Part shown: one piece after another, positions 23,142 through 31,876 of the stretch
Layout: every line of letters starts with the position of its first letter
Position numbering within the stretch: position 1 is the first letter of the stretch
Source: Desulfovibrio sp.
GTDB taxonomy: Bacteria > Desulfobacterota > Desulfovibrionia > Desulfovibrionales > Desulfovibrionaceae
DNA: 56,014 bases
Assembly (NCBI GenBank): GCA_031291035.1
Contig: JAISLI010000015.1
Location: forward strand, 1-56,014
Reading direction: 5' to 3'
The notes under the pieces: model-generated
What the model was told of the DNA's origin: nothing
The model's input: the letters and a program-made list of their open reading frames with translations, nothing else
The model's database searches: none
Program-made: the position numbers and the translations under genes

Positions 23142-26100
23142 TCAGAGATCCAGTTCACGGACAGCCTCCAGGGCCTTCGCCTGTTCCTCGAAATCGCTGA
23201 AGCCCGACTGGCGCAGGGCGTCCGATACCGTGCTGTCCCAGTCCCAGGCCGCGTAAATGACGGGTTTGTGGAAAACGGAACGAAAATGTTGCAGTTCCGA
23301 CCTGTAAAAAGATTCCTTGGGCGTGTCCAGATGCTCCCGCAACTGCTCATGTCTCCTCAGCAACTCGCCCTCGTACCATTCCATTATGTCCTGCGGCTCA
23401 GTGTATTTTTTGAGAATGTGTCCGTAACCCGCTTTCTCCATGAGATTTGACAACTTTTTGTGATGCTGCTCCCCAAGCCATTTGCCGAGCCGTGAAGTCG
23501 GTATGCCTTCAGCTTCCACATCCGCTATGTCAAAGACAGTCCGGTAATATGTGTCCGGCACGACGGAAGCCGAAGTAATGCCGGCAATGGCCACAAGACC
23601 GCGTATGACAAGACTGTTGGAAACGCCCTGACCACAGAAACCTATTTTCTTGCCGAACTTCTGCCCGGTAAAAATGCTTACCAGAATCGCCCAGACAACC
23701 GCGGGATCCTCTTCGTCGTAAATATGCGAAAGCCGCGAGTTGTCGCGATCCGTGGCAAGAACCATCTGGGTCATGTCGTTCGAGCCGATGGAAAACCCGT
23801 CGAACTCGCTGATGAACTGCTTGGCCAGGATGGCGTTGGACGGCAGTTCGGACATGAGAATAATTTTCAGATCATCCTGACCGCTTTTGAGCTTGTGTAC
23901 CTGCTCCAGATACGCGCGCATGGAGCGGGCTTCTTCCAGCGTCCGCACAAAGGGCAGCATCATGCGCAGATTCGAGCCGCCGTACATTCCGCGCGCAAGC
24001 TTGAAGGCCTCAATCTCCCAGTCGTGGATGTTGCGGGAAACGCCGCGATACCCGAGCATGGGGTTGGCTTCATTGTGTTCAAACAAATTGCCGCCCAAAA
24101 GATTTTTGTATTCGTTGCTCTTGAAATCCGTCGTGCGGTAGGTGACGGGCTTGCCGTAAAAGGCCATGGAAAAAAGAGCCAGATTTTGCGCCAGCGTCTG
24201 CACATAGTGTTCCTTGCCGGTGCGGAATCCGCGCGCCTTGACAACGGCGCGGATTTTTTCCGACAGGTTGCGCACGTCGTCCATTTCCTTTTTCAGTCCG
24301 GCCCGCAAACTCACCTCTTCACGCAGCCGGCGGATGTTGTCCAGCAGCGTCACCACCACAGGCAAATCTTTCACCCGCCGCACATGCTCTTCCACCAGGG
24401 CCTCAACTTCCGCCACCCTTTTGGGCGCTTCGGGATCGGAGTGGGAAAGCAGGGCAAGTTCGTCCTCATAGCCCATGATGATGCGGATATGCTCCTCAAG
24501 CTCCGGGGATGTCTTGAGTATTTCAATCCTGCGCGTGGCCGCTTCCAGACGCTGATCAATCTTGTGGTCCAGTTCGCGCATCTTGCGGTGCCGCAAAAGC
24601 ACATCCTCGGCGTTCAAACCGTTATCCGTGCCGGACAGCGCCGCCATTTCCAAGGAAATGCCTGTAATCTCGGCAACATACTCGCGCAGGTCAAAATTGA
24701 ACACGATAAGCCCGACAGCCATCTGCTCGCGCAATATTTTTGAAAGACGGTTCTCCAGCTCCTTGAGCTTGGCCTGGACGACGCCGTCAAGCTCTCCATT
24801 GTCAAAGGACTCCAGGGCCTGCGGGTGAACGCCGATATTTCCGAGCATGAATTCCGCGCGAAGCAGGCCCACTTCAAACTGCGGAAAGTCGCGCAGCCTG
24901 GAAAGAAAAAGCGCCTGCCCCACATCGGCGAGCACAAGGCCCACTTTGGTTTTCGTCTGCGGCAGTTGCGCGACGTCAAGCTCGCCGCCGACCTGATGAA
25001 GCGGCAAAAACCCGCGGTAGACCCTTCCGCGGGTGCCGTCCACCGTAACTTCAACGCCGTCAAGGGCGCGCAGCACATCCAGGCGCTGAATGCCGATAAC
25101 GGCCGCGATGCCGAGTTCACGCGAGGTGATGGCCGCGTGGCTTGTATCCCCGCCGACATCCGCCATGATGGCCGAGGCGACGCGCATGCCGGGCACCATG
25201 TCCGGGTCGGTACGCTCCGCCGCCAGAATGTCCCCTTTGGAAATCCTGTTGAGTTCCAGCGCGGAACGCAAAAAACGAACTATCCCCTGCCCGGCGCCGC
25301 GCGAAGCGCCGTTGCCCTCCAACAGAATTTCGGCCTGTTCCGCCGCTCTGGGGTCCACCTCGCGACGACGCATGAAAATAGTGGACGGATGCAGCTCAAA
25401 TTCTTCATTCCAGCGGGTTTCGGGACGCGCCTGAACAAACCAGAGCTTGTCATTGCCGTCAATGCAGAATTCCGTATCCATAATTATGCCGCCGTAAGCC
25501 CTGCTCACAGCGCGCACGCCCCTTGCGACGGCTTCCGCCTGACTCAGCGAAAGCGCCCAGCGCAGGGCTTCCAGTTCCGGCACCTTTACCTCGCGCGTGC
25601 CCCCTTTGTCGTCATAGACAATTTTTATATCCTTGCAGCCCATCTGGCGGATCACCACGTCACTGCCGTTGTCGCGCTGAAAAACATAAAGTTTGTCGGG
25701 GGTGACCTTGCCGCCGACAATAGCCTCGCCGAGGCCGTAGCTCGCGTCAATGCTCACAAGTTCATTGCGCGCCGTCCCGCGGCATCCCGTGGCCGTATCT
25801 GCGGAAAAGGCCGTCCCGGAAACAACGGGGTTGATCATCTGCATCATGCACACGGAAAGGGAGGTATTTTCAATGGCCCACTCCTTTTTGGCCGTTTCGA
25901 CAACGGACTCGTCCCCGGATTCTTCCGCCCTGGACAGCGCGTCCAGAATCGCTTCGCGCCGGTATGTCATGGAGCGGAGGTTATAGGCCGAGGCGCAGTC
26001 CCAGTGATAAGCCTCGGCCACCCTGTCCGCCCCGGCCATATTGAGGTACGTGTCCTGCAAGCCCGCAAAAGCTTTTTTGCGGGAATCCTCGCCGGCAGCG

Positions 26101-26717
26101 GAGGAACGCACCGCGACCGGGGTCATGTCGTCGTCGTTTTCCCGGCAGATCTGCTGATAGGCGCAACGCACGGCTTCATCCACCACCGCGGGCAGTTCCA
26201 CGGACAAAATGGCGGCCTGCACCATGACTGAGCGTTTGCGCAACTGATCAATGCCTTCCGGCGATGTGGCAAAACCGTCCACGATATTGTTGATGAACGT
26301 GCGCAGCTTCGTGTTGGGCTGTTCTTTTTCGGCCTTGGCGGCCTCCTGGATCAGTCTGCCGAGTTGCCGCACAAATTTCTGCAGAAAGTCGGGGTCCTGA
26401 TTGATTTCGGAATCATTCCAGTCGATGCGGCTGTATTGTCTGTCAACAACGGAGCGCACCAGCCTGCCGTTGACTTTCGTCTCATCCAGCAGGCTGTGAA
26501 AGGCCAGGGACGAAATGGCGCGAAAGTGGGGAGCCTGAATGCCTTCAATCTGGCTGATAAGGGCCGTGTTGTAATTTTTGCCGCCGACGAGCAATTCGGC
26601 CTCAGGCCCCAGGCTGACGATGTCAGCCCCGGTCAGGACAAACTTCTTCTGCGCCGGTTCTGAAGGATCGTTTTTCGATTCTGTCCGCGTTGGTCTGGTT
26701 GCGGCTTTTCTAGACAT
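23142..26717 (-). CDS. ppsA: PEP synthase-like enzyme, extended form
   Basis: 1191 residues, against about 800 for E. coli PpsA. Order: N-terminal ATP-grasp nucleotide-binding domain (TPVAVRSSAAGEDSRKKAFA with AGLQDTYLN; SIDASYGLGEAIVGGKVTPD); the phosphohistidine swivelling domain (GGDTSHAAITSRELGIAAVI with the catalytic His); an insertion of about 300 residues rich in charged helices (KMRELDHKIDQRLEAATRRI and following); and the C-terminal PEP/pyruvate barrel (NPMLGYRGVSR, GSNDMTQMVLATDRDN, and the active-site Cys in KIGFCGQGVSN). It catalyses ATP + pyruvate to PEP + AMP + Pi, or a relative of this reaction. Start at 26717 (AGGAAG upstream) overlaps the pyc stop by 8 bp, so PEP synthase and pyruvate carboxylase are translationally coupled. 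The insertion's role is unknown. Confidence 0.88.
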   Translation of the reverse strand: MSRKAATRPTRTESKNDPSEPAQKKFVLTGADIVSLGPEAELLVGGKNYNTALISQIEGIQAPHFRAISSLAFHSLLDETKVNGRLVRSVVDRQYSRIDWNDSEINQDPDFLQKFVRQLGRLIQEAAKAEKEQPNTKLRTFINNIVDGFATSPEGIDQLRKRSVMVQAAILSVELPAVVDEAVRCAYQQICRENDDDMTPVAVRSSAAGEDSRKKAFAGLQDTYLNMAGADRVAEAYHWDCASAYNLRSMTYRREAILDALSRAEESGDESVVETAKKEWAIENTSLSVCMMQMINPVVSGTAFSADTATGCRGTARNELVSIDASYGLGEAIVGGKVTPDKLYVFQRDNGSDVVIRQMGCKDIKIVYDDKGGTREVKVPELEALRWALSLSQAEAVARGVRAVSRAYGGIIMDTEFCIDGNDKLWFVQARPETRWNEEFELHPSTIFMRRREVDPRAAEQAEILLEGNGASRGAGQGIVRFLRSALELNRISKGDILAAERTDPDMVPGMRVASAIMADVGGDTSHAAITSRELGIAAVIGIQRLDVLRALDGVEVTVDGTRGRVYRGFLPLHQVGGELDVAQLPQTKTKVGLVLADVGQALFLSRLRDFPQFEVGLLRAEFMLGNIGVHPQALESFDNGELDGVVQAKLKELENRLSKILREQMAVGLIVFNFDLREYVAEITGISLEMAALSGTDNGLNAEDVLLRHRKMRELDHKIDQRLEAATRRIEILKTSPELEEHIRIIMGYEDELALLSHSDPEAPKRVAEVEALVEEHVRRVKDLPVVVTLLDNIRRLREEVSLRAGLKKEMDDVRNLSEKIRAVVKARGFRTGKEHYVQTLAQNLALFSMAFYGKPVTYRTTDFKSNEYKNLLGGNLFEHNEANPMLGYRGVSRNIHDWEIEAFKLARGMYGGSNLRMMLPFVRTLEEARSMRAYLEQVHKLKSGQDDLKIILMSELPSNAILAKQFISEFDGFSIGSNDMTQMVLATDRDNSRLSHIYDEEDPAVVWAILVSIFTGQKFGKKIGFCGQGVSNSLVIRGLVAIAGITSASVVPDTYYRTVFDIADVEAEGIPTSRLGKWLGEQHHKKLSNLMEKAGYGHILKKYTEPQDIMEWYEGELLRRHEQLREHLDTPKESFYRSELQHFRSVFHKPVIYAAWDWDSTVSDALRQSGFSDFEEQAKALEAVRELDL

Positions 26718-29700
26718 GGCTTCCTCCGGTGGGCACGCGATATGCCGGGTTTTCAACAGGAGTTTCAAAATTGTCCATACGTTCCGAACATTGCTCAAGA
26801 CGCGTTCCGCAATGGGGACAAAAGGCCGCGCCGTCCAGATTGACGGGCTGTCCGCAGGCGGGGTTGCCGCACAAATGGGGCACGGGGCCAAGCTCCACAA
26901 TCAGCTCCCCCCCCCGCACGGAGACCATCTGCCTGTTTTCCCTGAAGTCCGCGGTTTTCAGAACGCGCCTGACGATGCCGTCTACAGGGGCGAGTACCGC
27001 TTTTTCCTGCTTCATGATGGAAATGTTAAATACTTCTTCGCCCGCTTTGACAATATCCCCTGGATGCACATACATAACCCACAGATCGCCGTTGCCGGGC
27101 GCGGCAATGTGATACCTGTTCGCCGGATCGGCCATGGCGACGCCTTTGCCGCGACCGCCGACAGGCTGGGCCACCTTGATTTCACAACTCATGATTTCGG
27201 AATCAAGCACATAGCGACAGACGGAGACACCCGTGTCCGAAGGCCTTGAAATGCCCAGCAGCACGAGATGATGCGGTTTGCCGTTGCTTTCGTTGAAATG
27301 CACTTCCTGCCCGACCTTCAGTCCCTCAAACCACACGTGAAGGGGCAGATTGTTGGGGTCGCCAAACTGCGCCCTGAACTGAATGGTTTTGAGCGCGTCC
27401 CCGGGATGGTTCAGGTACAGAACAAATTCCTCCGCGTTCGGCTTGCGTTTGAGGATATCCGTGCAGGCATTTTCTTCGGCGGCCAGATCGGCATCCGCCA
27501 GAATCTCCAGCGGGGAGGCTTCGGTGCGTCCGGCGACAGCTTTTTTCCATTCCGCGCCGAATGCGCTCCGGTACACCCAGTCTTCCGGAAACCCCAGGGG
27601 CAGTCTGCCGAATTTGCCCAGCAGGAGGTTCCGGAAGGCGTCATTGCAGTCCTGGTAAATGGAAAGGCGCGCTTCGAGCATTTCCGGCGAAAGTTCGCCG
27701 GACGGCGTGCGCGTTACCTCGTTAATCACCTCCAGGAGATAGCGCACTTCTTCCTCCCCGCCGCGCTTCCACGCGCCGGTCACCGCCAGAAAAGCGGTGT
27801 TCCATGTTATCTGCGAACCCGGCGTCACATCGTGGTAACGCACAATGCGCCGCGTCCCGGCCAAAAATTTGAGCATATACGGCAGAAGATGGATATATCC
27901 CTGCTTCATGGCTCCTTCCTGGGAGGAGGACGTCGCCCCGCCGGGCATGCCGTGCAGGGTGACGTCATGGTCAATGCCCTGAAAATACGGCGCGCAGTAG
28001 CGGTCATAGTACGGCATGATCTGCTTGCATACAAAATTCGCGTCCCGTATGGCGTCCCTGTTCAGGGAACACTTCAGGCCCAGATCTTCCTCAAGATAGG
28101 CCATGAGGGCAAGCGCGTCACCCTGCCCGTAGGAGCGAACGGCAGCCCCCAGACCCGCGTCAAGAATGTGCGCTCCCGCTTTGGCCGCCGCGCCGCAGGA
28201 GGGAACAAACAACCCGTCCGTACAATGGCGGTGATAATGCAGCACAAGCTCATGCCGGCGTTTGCGCAGCGCCCTGACAAGCTCCGTCATAAAACGCGGC
28301 GGACAGGCGCCGGCCATGTCCTTGAGGCCGAGTATGATGTGCCGCGAAGCCCTTCGGGGATCAATCCCCATGATATCGGCCGTCATGCGGATGACGGCTT
28401 CCGTTGCGTCCAGATAATGCGCGACGTCAAACCCTTCGGCATAGGACAGGGAAATCGCCGGCTCAAAGACAACGTCCTTCCGGGAGAGAACGACCTCCGC
28501 GATGGGGCGCATATTTTCCGCATGGTTGAGAAAATCGAAACAGCGCACGACCTGATAACAGTCACAGATCATTTCACCGGTTTTGCGCATGAGATTTTTG
28601 GGCTGCGGAGTGTAGCCCAGCACGTTTGTGGAGCGGACAAGCAGTTGCTTGAATGTCTTCGGGGCAAAGTTGTTCCACTCTTTCGCTTCGCTGAAGGGAT
28701 AGGTCATGTTGGCCATCATGGCCACATGAAAATGCGCTCCTCCGCCGTTTTCAATGGAGAAATAGCCGACATTGTCAAGATAGGGGCCTATGAGCCTGTC
28801 CTCGGCCAGCCTGAAACGGTTGCCGGAGTTGGACTGGGTAAAATCCCTCGGCGTTGTGTCGCTGAAATGCACGAAACCTGAATCGCGGATGAAATCCAGC
28901 GCCGCCAGACGATCCCCCCTGGGATAGGGCGAGGGGCTGCGGCGAAGCCTGGGGCTTATGGGAGGAAGCACAGGATCGAACGGGCCCAGAGAGGGAGTCG
29001 CGGTCGAACGGTATTCGCCCAGCTGCACATGGGGATTGTATCCCTTGGCGGAAATTTCCGCCACAAGCCGCGCCAGACGTTCCCCTTCCGGGGCGAAGTC
29101 CGTATACAGCATGAGTTCCGGATGGCCGGCGATAAAATTGGTGTTGAACTCGCCCTTGCGAAACAGGGAATTTTTCAAAATCTGACGGAAAAACGGAATT
29201 GTCGTCTTGACGCCGCCTATGATGTATTCACCCAGAGCGCGTTCCATAATGCCCAGCGTTTTTCCCCAGTCATGGGCGTAGGCCAGAAGCAGCGAGCCCG
29301 CGGAATCGTAATTGGACGGGAATTCATAGCCGGCGGAAATGTTGGAATCCAGGCGCACGCCAAAGCCGCCGGGGGAAACATAGCGTGTGACAAGGCCGGA
29401 GTTCGGCGCAAAACCGTTCTGCGGGTCTTCAAAATTGATCCTGACCTGCATGGAGCAGTAGGAAGGCCGCAACATTTCTTCCCTGTAACGCAGCTCGGCG
29501 CCGAAGGCCACGGCAATCTGCTCCTCGACAAGATCAATGCCGTAGCGGCATTCGGTTATGCCGTGCTCCACCTGAAGGCGGGTGTTGACTTCAATCATGT
29601 AGGGAGAGCCGTCCCGGTCGATCAGAAATTCCACAGTGGCCAGAGAATGATAGCCCACAGCCCGCACGAGTCTGCGGGCATACTCTTTCAGCCGTTCACG

Positions 29701-30492
29701 AAGATTGCGCGACATGCCGCGCCAGGGGGAAGGCGTGATTTCGATCAGTTTCTGATGGTTGCGCTGCACCGTGCAGTCCCGTTCATCAAAGGCGAAAACA
29801 CTGCCGTATATATCGGCAATGACCTGAATTTCGATGTGACGCACATTGTCAAGAAATTTTTCAACAAAAAGCCGGGGATTCCCGAAAGATGCCTGGGCCA
29901 TGGTGGAGGCCTTAAAGAAAGCCTCCTCCAGTTCCTCTCCGGTATGTATGGCGAAAATGCCCCGCCCGCCGCCACCCCCTTCGGCTTTGAGCATGACGGG
30001 AAAGCCGATTTCGGCTATGAGCTTTCTGGCGTCCACGACATCCACCGCGCCGTCCGAACCCGGAACGACAGGTATGCCCAGACGACGCGCCACTTGTCTG
30101 GCCTGGACCTTGTTTCCCAAAAGGTTCATGGCTTCGGCTGTCGCGCCGATAAAGGTTATCCCCGCTTCCTTGCAGCGTTGCGGGAAGCGCGCATCTTCCG
30201 AGGCGAACCCCCAGCCGGGATGAATGCCGACAACACCCCGCTGTTTCGCCCTGGTTATGATTTTTTCGATATTCAGATAGGCGCGCGGTTCGGGACCAAG
30301 CAAAAGAAGTTCCTGGGCGGCGGAAGCGGCGGGAGCTGTTTTGTCCACATCGGTGGCGGTCATGGCGGCCACGGCGTCAAAGCGTTCGCGTATGGAGCGG
30401 CAGATGCGCCGTGCCGGTATGCCCCGGTTGGCCACCAGAATGACTTTGCCCTCCAGAAATTTCTGTACGTCCGCGAATGTCTTGTTGCCCAC
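26710..30492 (-). CDS. pyc: Pyruvate carboxylase
   Basis: 1260-residue single-chain biotin enzyme converting pyruvate, bicarbonate and ATP to oxaloacetate. Order: biotin carboxylase (VILVANRGIPARRICRSIRE, GIHPGWGFASED, EGGGGRGIFAIH, IEVNTRLQVEHGITE); carboxyltransferase (FHVAMMANMTYPFSEAKEWN, CDYFDF-like RCFDFLNHAENM, LGLKDMAGACPPRF, HYHRHCTDGLFVP, LHGMPGGATSSSQEGAM); and the C-terminal biotinyl domain with the lysine in ISIMKQEKAVLAPVDG. The usual AMKM around the biotinyl Lys is replaced by IMKQ. A C-terminal zinc-ribbon-like tail (CGNPACGQP … CPHCGTRLEQC) is extra. It follows birA and overlaps ppsA. Confidence 0.93.
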   Translation of the reverse strand: MGNKTFADVQKFLEGKVILVANRGIPARRICRSIRERFDAVAAMTATDVDKTAPAASAAQELLLLGPEPRAYLNIEKIITRAKQRGVVGIHPGWGFASEDARFPQRCKEAGITFIGATAEAMNLLGNKVQARQVARRLGIPVVPGSDGAVDVVDARKLIAEIGFPVMLKAEGGGGGRGIFAIHTGEELEEAFFKASTMAQASFGNPRLFVEKFLDNVRHIEIQVIADIYGSVFAFDERDCTVQRNHQKLIEITPSPWRGMSRNLRERLKEYARRLVRAVGYHSLATVEFLIDRDGSPYMIEVNTRLQVEHGITECRYGIDLVEEQIAVAFGAELRYREEMLRPSYCSMQVRINFEDPQNGFAPNSGLVTRYVSPGGFGVRLDSNISAGYEFPSNYDSAGSLLLAYAHDWGKTLGIMERALGEYIIGGVKTTIPFFRQILKNSLFRKGEFNTNFIAGHPELMLYTDFAPEGERLARLVAEISAKGYNPHVQLGEYRSTATPSLGPFDPVLPPISPRLRRSPSPYPRGDRLAALDFIRDSGFVHFSDTTPRDFTQSNSGNRFRLAEDRLIGPYLDNVGYFSIENGGGAHFHVAMMANMTYPFSEAKEWNNFAPKTFKQLLVRSTNVLGYTPQPKNLMRKTGEMICDCYQVVRCFDFLNHAENMRPIAEVVLSRKDVVFEPAISLSYAEGFDVAHYLDATEAVIRMTADIMGIDPRRASRHIILGLKDMAGACPPRFMTELVRALRKRRHELVLHYHRHCTDGLFVPSCGAAAKAGAHILDAGLGAAVRSYGQGDALALMAYLEEDLGLKCSLNRDAIRDANFVCKQIMPYYDRYCAPYFQGIDHDVTLHGMPGGATSSSQEGAMKQGYIHLLPYMLKFLAGTRRIVRYHDVTPGSQITWNTAFLAVTGAWKRGGEEEVRYLLEVINEVTRTPSGELSPEMLEARLSIYQDCNDAFRNLLLGKFGRLPLGFPEDWVYRSAFGAEWKKAVAGRTEASPLEILADADLAAEENACTDILKRKPNAEEFVLYLNHPGDALKTIQFRAQFGDPNNLPLHVWFEGLKVGQEVHFNESNGKPHHLVLLGISRPSDTGVSVCRYVLDSEIMSCEIKVAQPVGGRGKGVAMADPANRYHIAAPGNGDLWVMYVHPGDIVKAGEEVFNISIMKQEKAVLAPVDGIVRRVLKTADFRENRQMVSVRGGELIVELGPVPHLCGNPACGQPVNLDGAAFCPHCGTRLEQCSERMDNFETPVENPAYRVPTGGSHV

Positions 30493-30571
30493 AGTCAGCC
30501 TCTTTCAGTCGCGCATCGCCGCATGACGTTCCGGCGATTGTCTAAAGCAGTTAACGCTTGAAACAGTTCAC

Positions 30572-31357
30572 TTACGGAAGGTGAAGCGACCCGCCCGAAA
30601 ATTCACCCGTTTTTCCGTCAAAACACAAACGGACGCCGCCGGAAAAAGCCAGGCCCGCCAGTCTGCCGCGCACTGTCCCCCGCTCGTCCGTAAAGGCCAC
30701 CTCGCGATCTTTCCACAGCAAAAATCGTTCGGCTTCATTTTTCCAGCACCCGGAGAAATCATTGTCCGCACTGTACATTGAATAGGCATGTTTTACAAGC
30801 TGTTGCCACAGATTTTCCGCCAACGGCGGAGAGTCCGCGGCCCCGGCAAGGCTTGCCGCCGGCATTGCGGCGTCTTTCCGCAAAGCGGACAGCTCGGGCG
30901 CGCTTGCTATATTGACGCCCACGCCGGCAAGCAGAATCCCGTCGCGCTCCTCCAGCAGAATGCCGCCGACTTTACGCGGCAAGCCGTGATGCGTCAAAAC
31001 CAGATCATTGGGCCATTTGAGCCAGACAGACCAGCCCAGTTCACGCAAAGCGCCCACGAAAAGCCCTCCCGCGGCGACAGAAGCGGCCGAACCGTCAAAC
31101 GGCGGCGACAAGGGCAGGCGAAGCGCGGCGTGGAGATTGCCGGGCGGGGAGAACCAGCTTCTGCGCAACTGCCCCCTCCCGGCGGACTGACTCTCGGCAA
31201 TCAGGCTGTCCCAGACTTCCAGACGACCTTCTTCGGCCAGTTTCCGGGCAACGTCAAGGCTGGAAGTGACATGCCCCGCCGTCCGGATACGCGGAAGCAG
31301 GATACCGGAGCAACGGTCGCCTCGGGACGGAAGGCGGCATCCCGACTTGCCGGTCAC
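30572..31357 (-). CDS. birA: Biotin--[carboxylase] ligase
   Basis: About 261 residues without the N-terminal repressor domain, a class I ligase. Motifs: SLDVARKLAEEG, the biotin/ATP loop SAGRGQLRRSWFSPPGNL (family GRGRxGR pattern varied to GRGQLRR), LKWPNDLV, RKVGGILLEE and GVGVNIAS, then the small C-terminal domain. The GTG at 31357 overlaps the ybeY stop (GTGA). A longer frame to 31516 lies inside ybeY and is rejected. It is followed 80 bp later by pyc, the only obvious biotin-accepting enzyme here. Confidence 0.9.
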   Translation of the reverse strand: MTGKSGCRLPSRGDRCSGILLPRIRTAGHVTSSLDVARKLAEEGRLEVWDSLIAESQSAGRGQLRRSWFSPPGNLHAALRLPLSPPFDGSAASVAAGGLFVGALRELGWSVWLKWPNDLVLTHHGLPRKVGGILLEERDGILLAGVGVNIASAPELSALRKDAAMPAASLAGAADSPPLAENLWQQLVKHAYSMYSADNDFSGCWKNEAERFLLWKDREVAFTDERGTVRGRLAGLAFSGGVRLCFDGKTGEFSGGSLHLP

Positions 31358-31800
31358 GGCAGCGGACCGGGGTTCAATGTCCGCCTGGCGGCCGCGACGC
31401 AGACATCGCAAACGTCGTCCATGTCGGCTCCATGTTCCAGACCGGCAAGATGCGCGAGACTGTGGGCCAGCAGCAACAGCGTATAGTCGGCCGGCCGCTG
31501 GCCATAGAGCAGGCATTCCCGCGGCACGGCGCCGGAGGACATCAGAATGAGTCCCGGCATGTCATCCCCTCCGGGAAAGGAAAGCACATTGGTAGGGCCC
31601 CGACACCCCGTGAAACGCGAATTCTCGGCGCGCATGGCCTTGTCGTCAACGAGGCGGACCTCCACGCATTCCGGGACGGAAATTCCCTTCTCCTCCGCCG
31701 CTGAAAGCATGGCCCGCAACGCGTGACGCAGATTTCGCCTGTCAAAAGGCATTGCCCACACATATTCCGCGCTGTCCGCCGCAATGTCGATTTCCTTCAC
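31354..31800 (-). CDS. ybeY: Endoribonuclease YbeY
   Basis: 148-residue UPF0054 metalloprotein that acts in 16S rRNA 3' maturation and ribosome quality control. It has PTNVLSFPGGDD and the zinc motif H-S-L-A-H-L-A-G-L-E-H (usual HGxLHLxGxDH); the Gly-to-Ser and Asp-to-Glu changes keep all three histidines. It lies between the HD-domain gene and birA, downstream of phoH: the phoH-(7TM-HD)-ybeY order is widely conserved. Confidence 0.88.
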   Translation of the reverse strand: MKEIDIAADSAEYVWAMPFDRRNLRHALRAMLSAAEEKGISVPECVEVRLVDDKAMRAENSRFTGCRGPTNVLSFPGGDDMPGLILMSSGAVPRECLLYGQRPADYTLLLLAHSLAHLAGLEHGADMDDVCDVCVAAARRTLNPGPLP

Positions 31801-31876
31801 GGCATTCTCCGGCCCCGGCGCGAAACTCCGGGCTTCACCCGCGTGCCGTTGCGATTTTCTCCCGTCCTGAACGGCA

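Noticed and set aside
30572..31516. Longer BirA with an N-terminal regulatory domain
   Set aside because: The extra N-terminal codons overlap ybeY in another frame, look random and lack a winged helix; the GTG overlapping the ybeY stop is the natural start.
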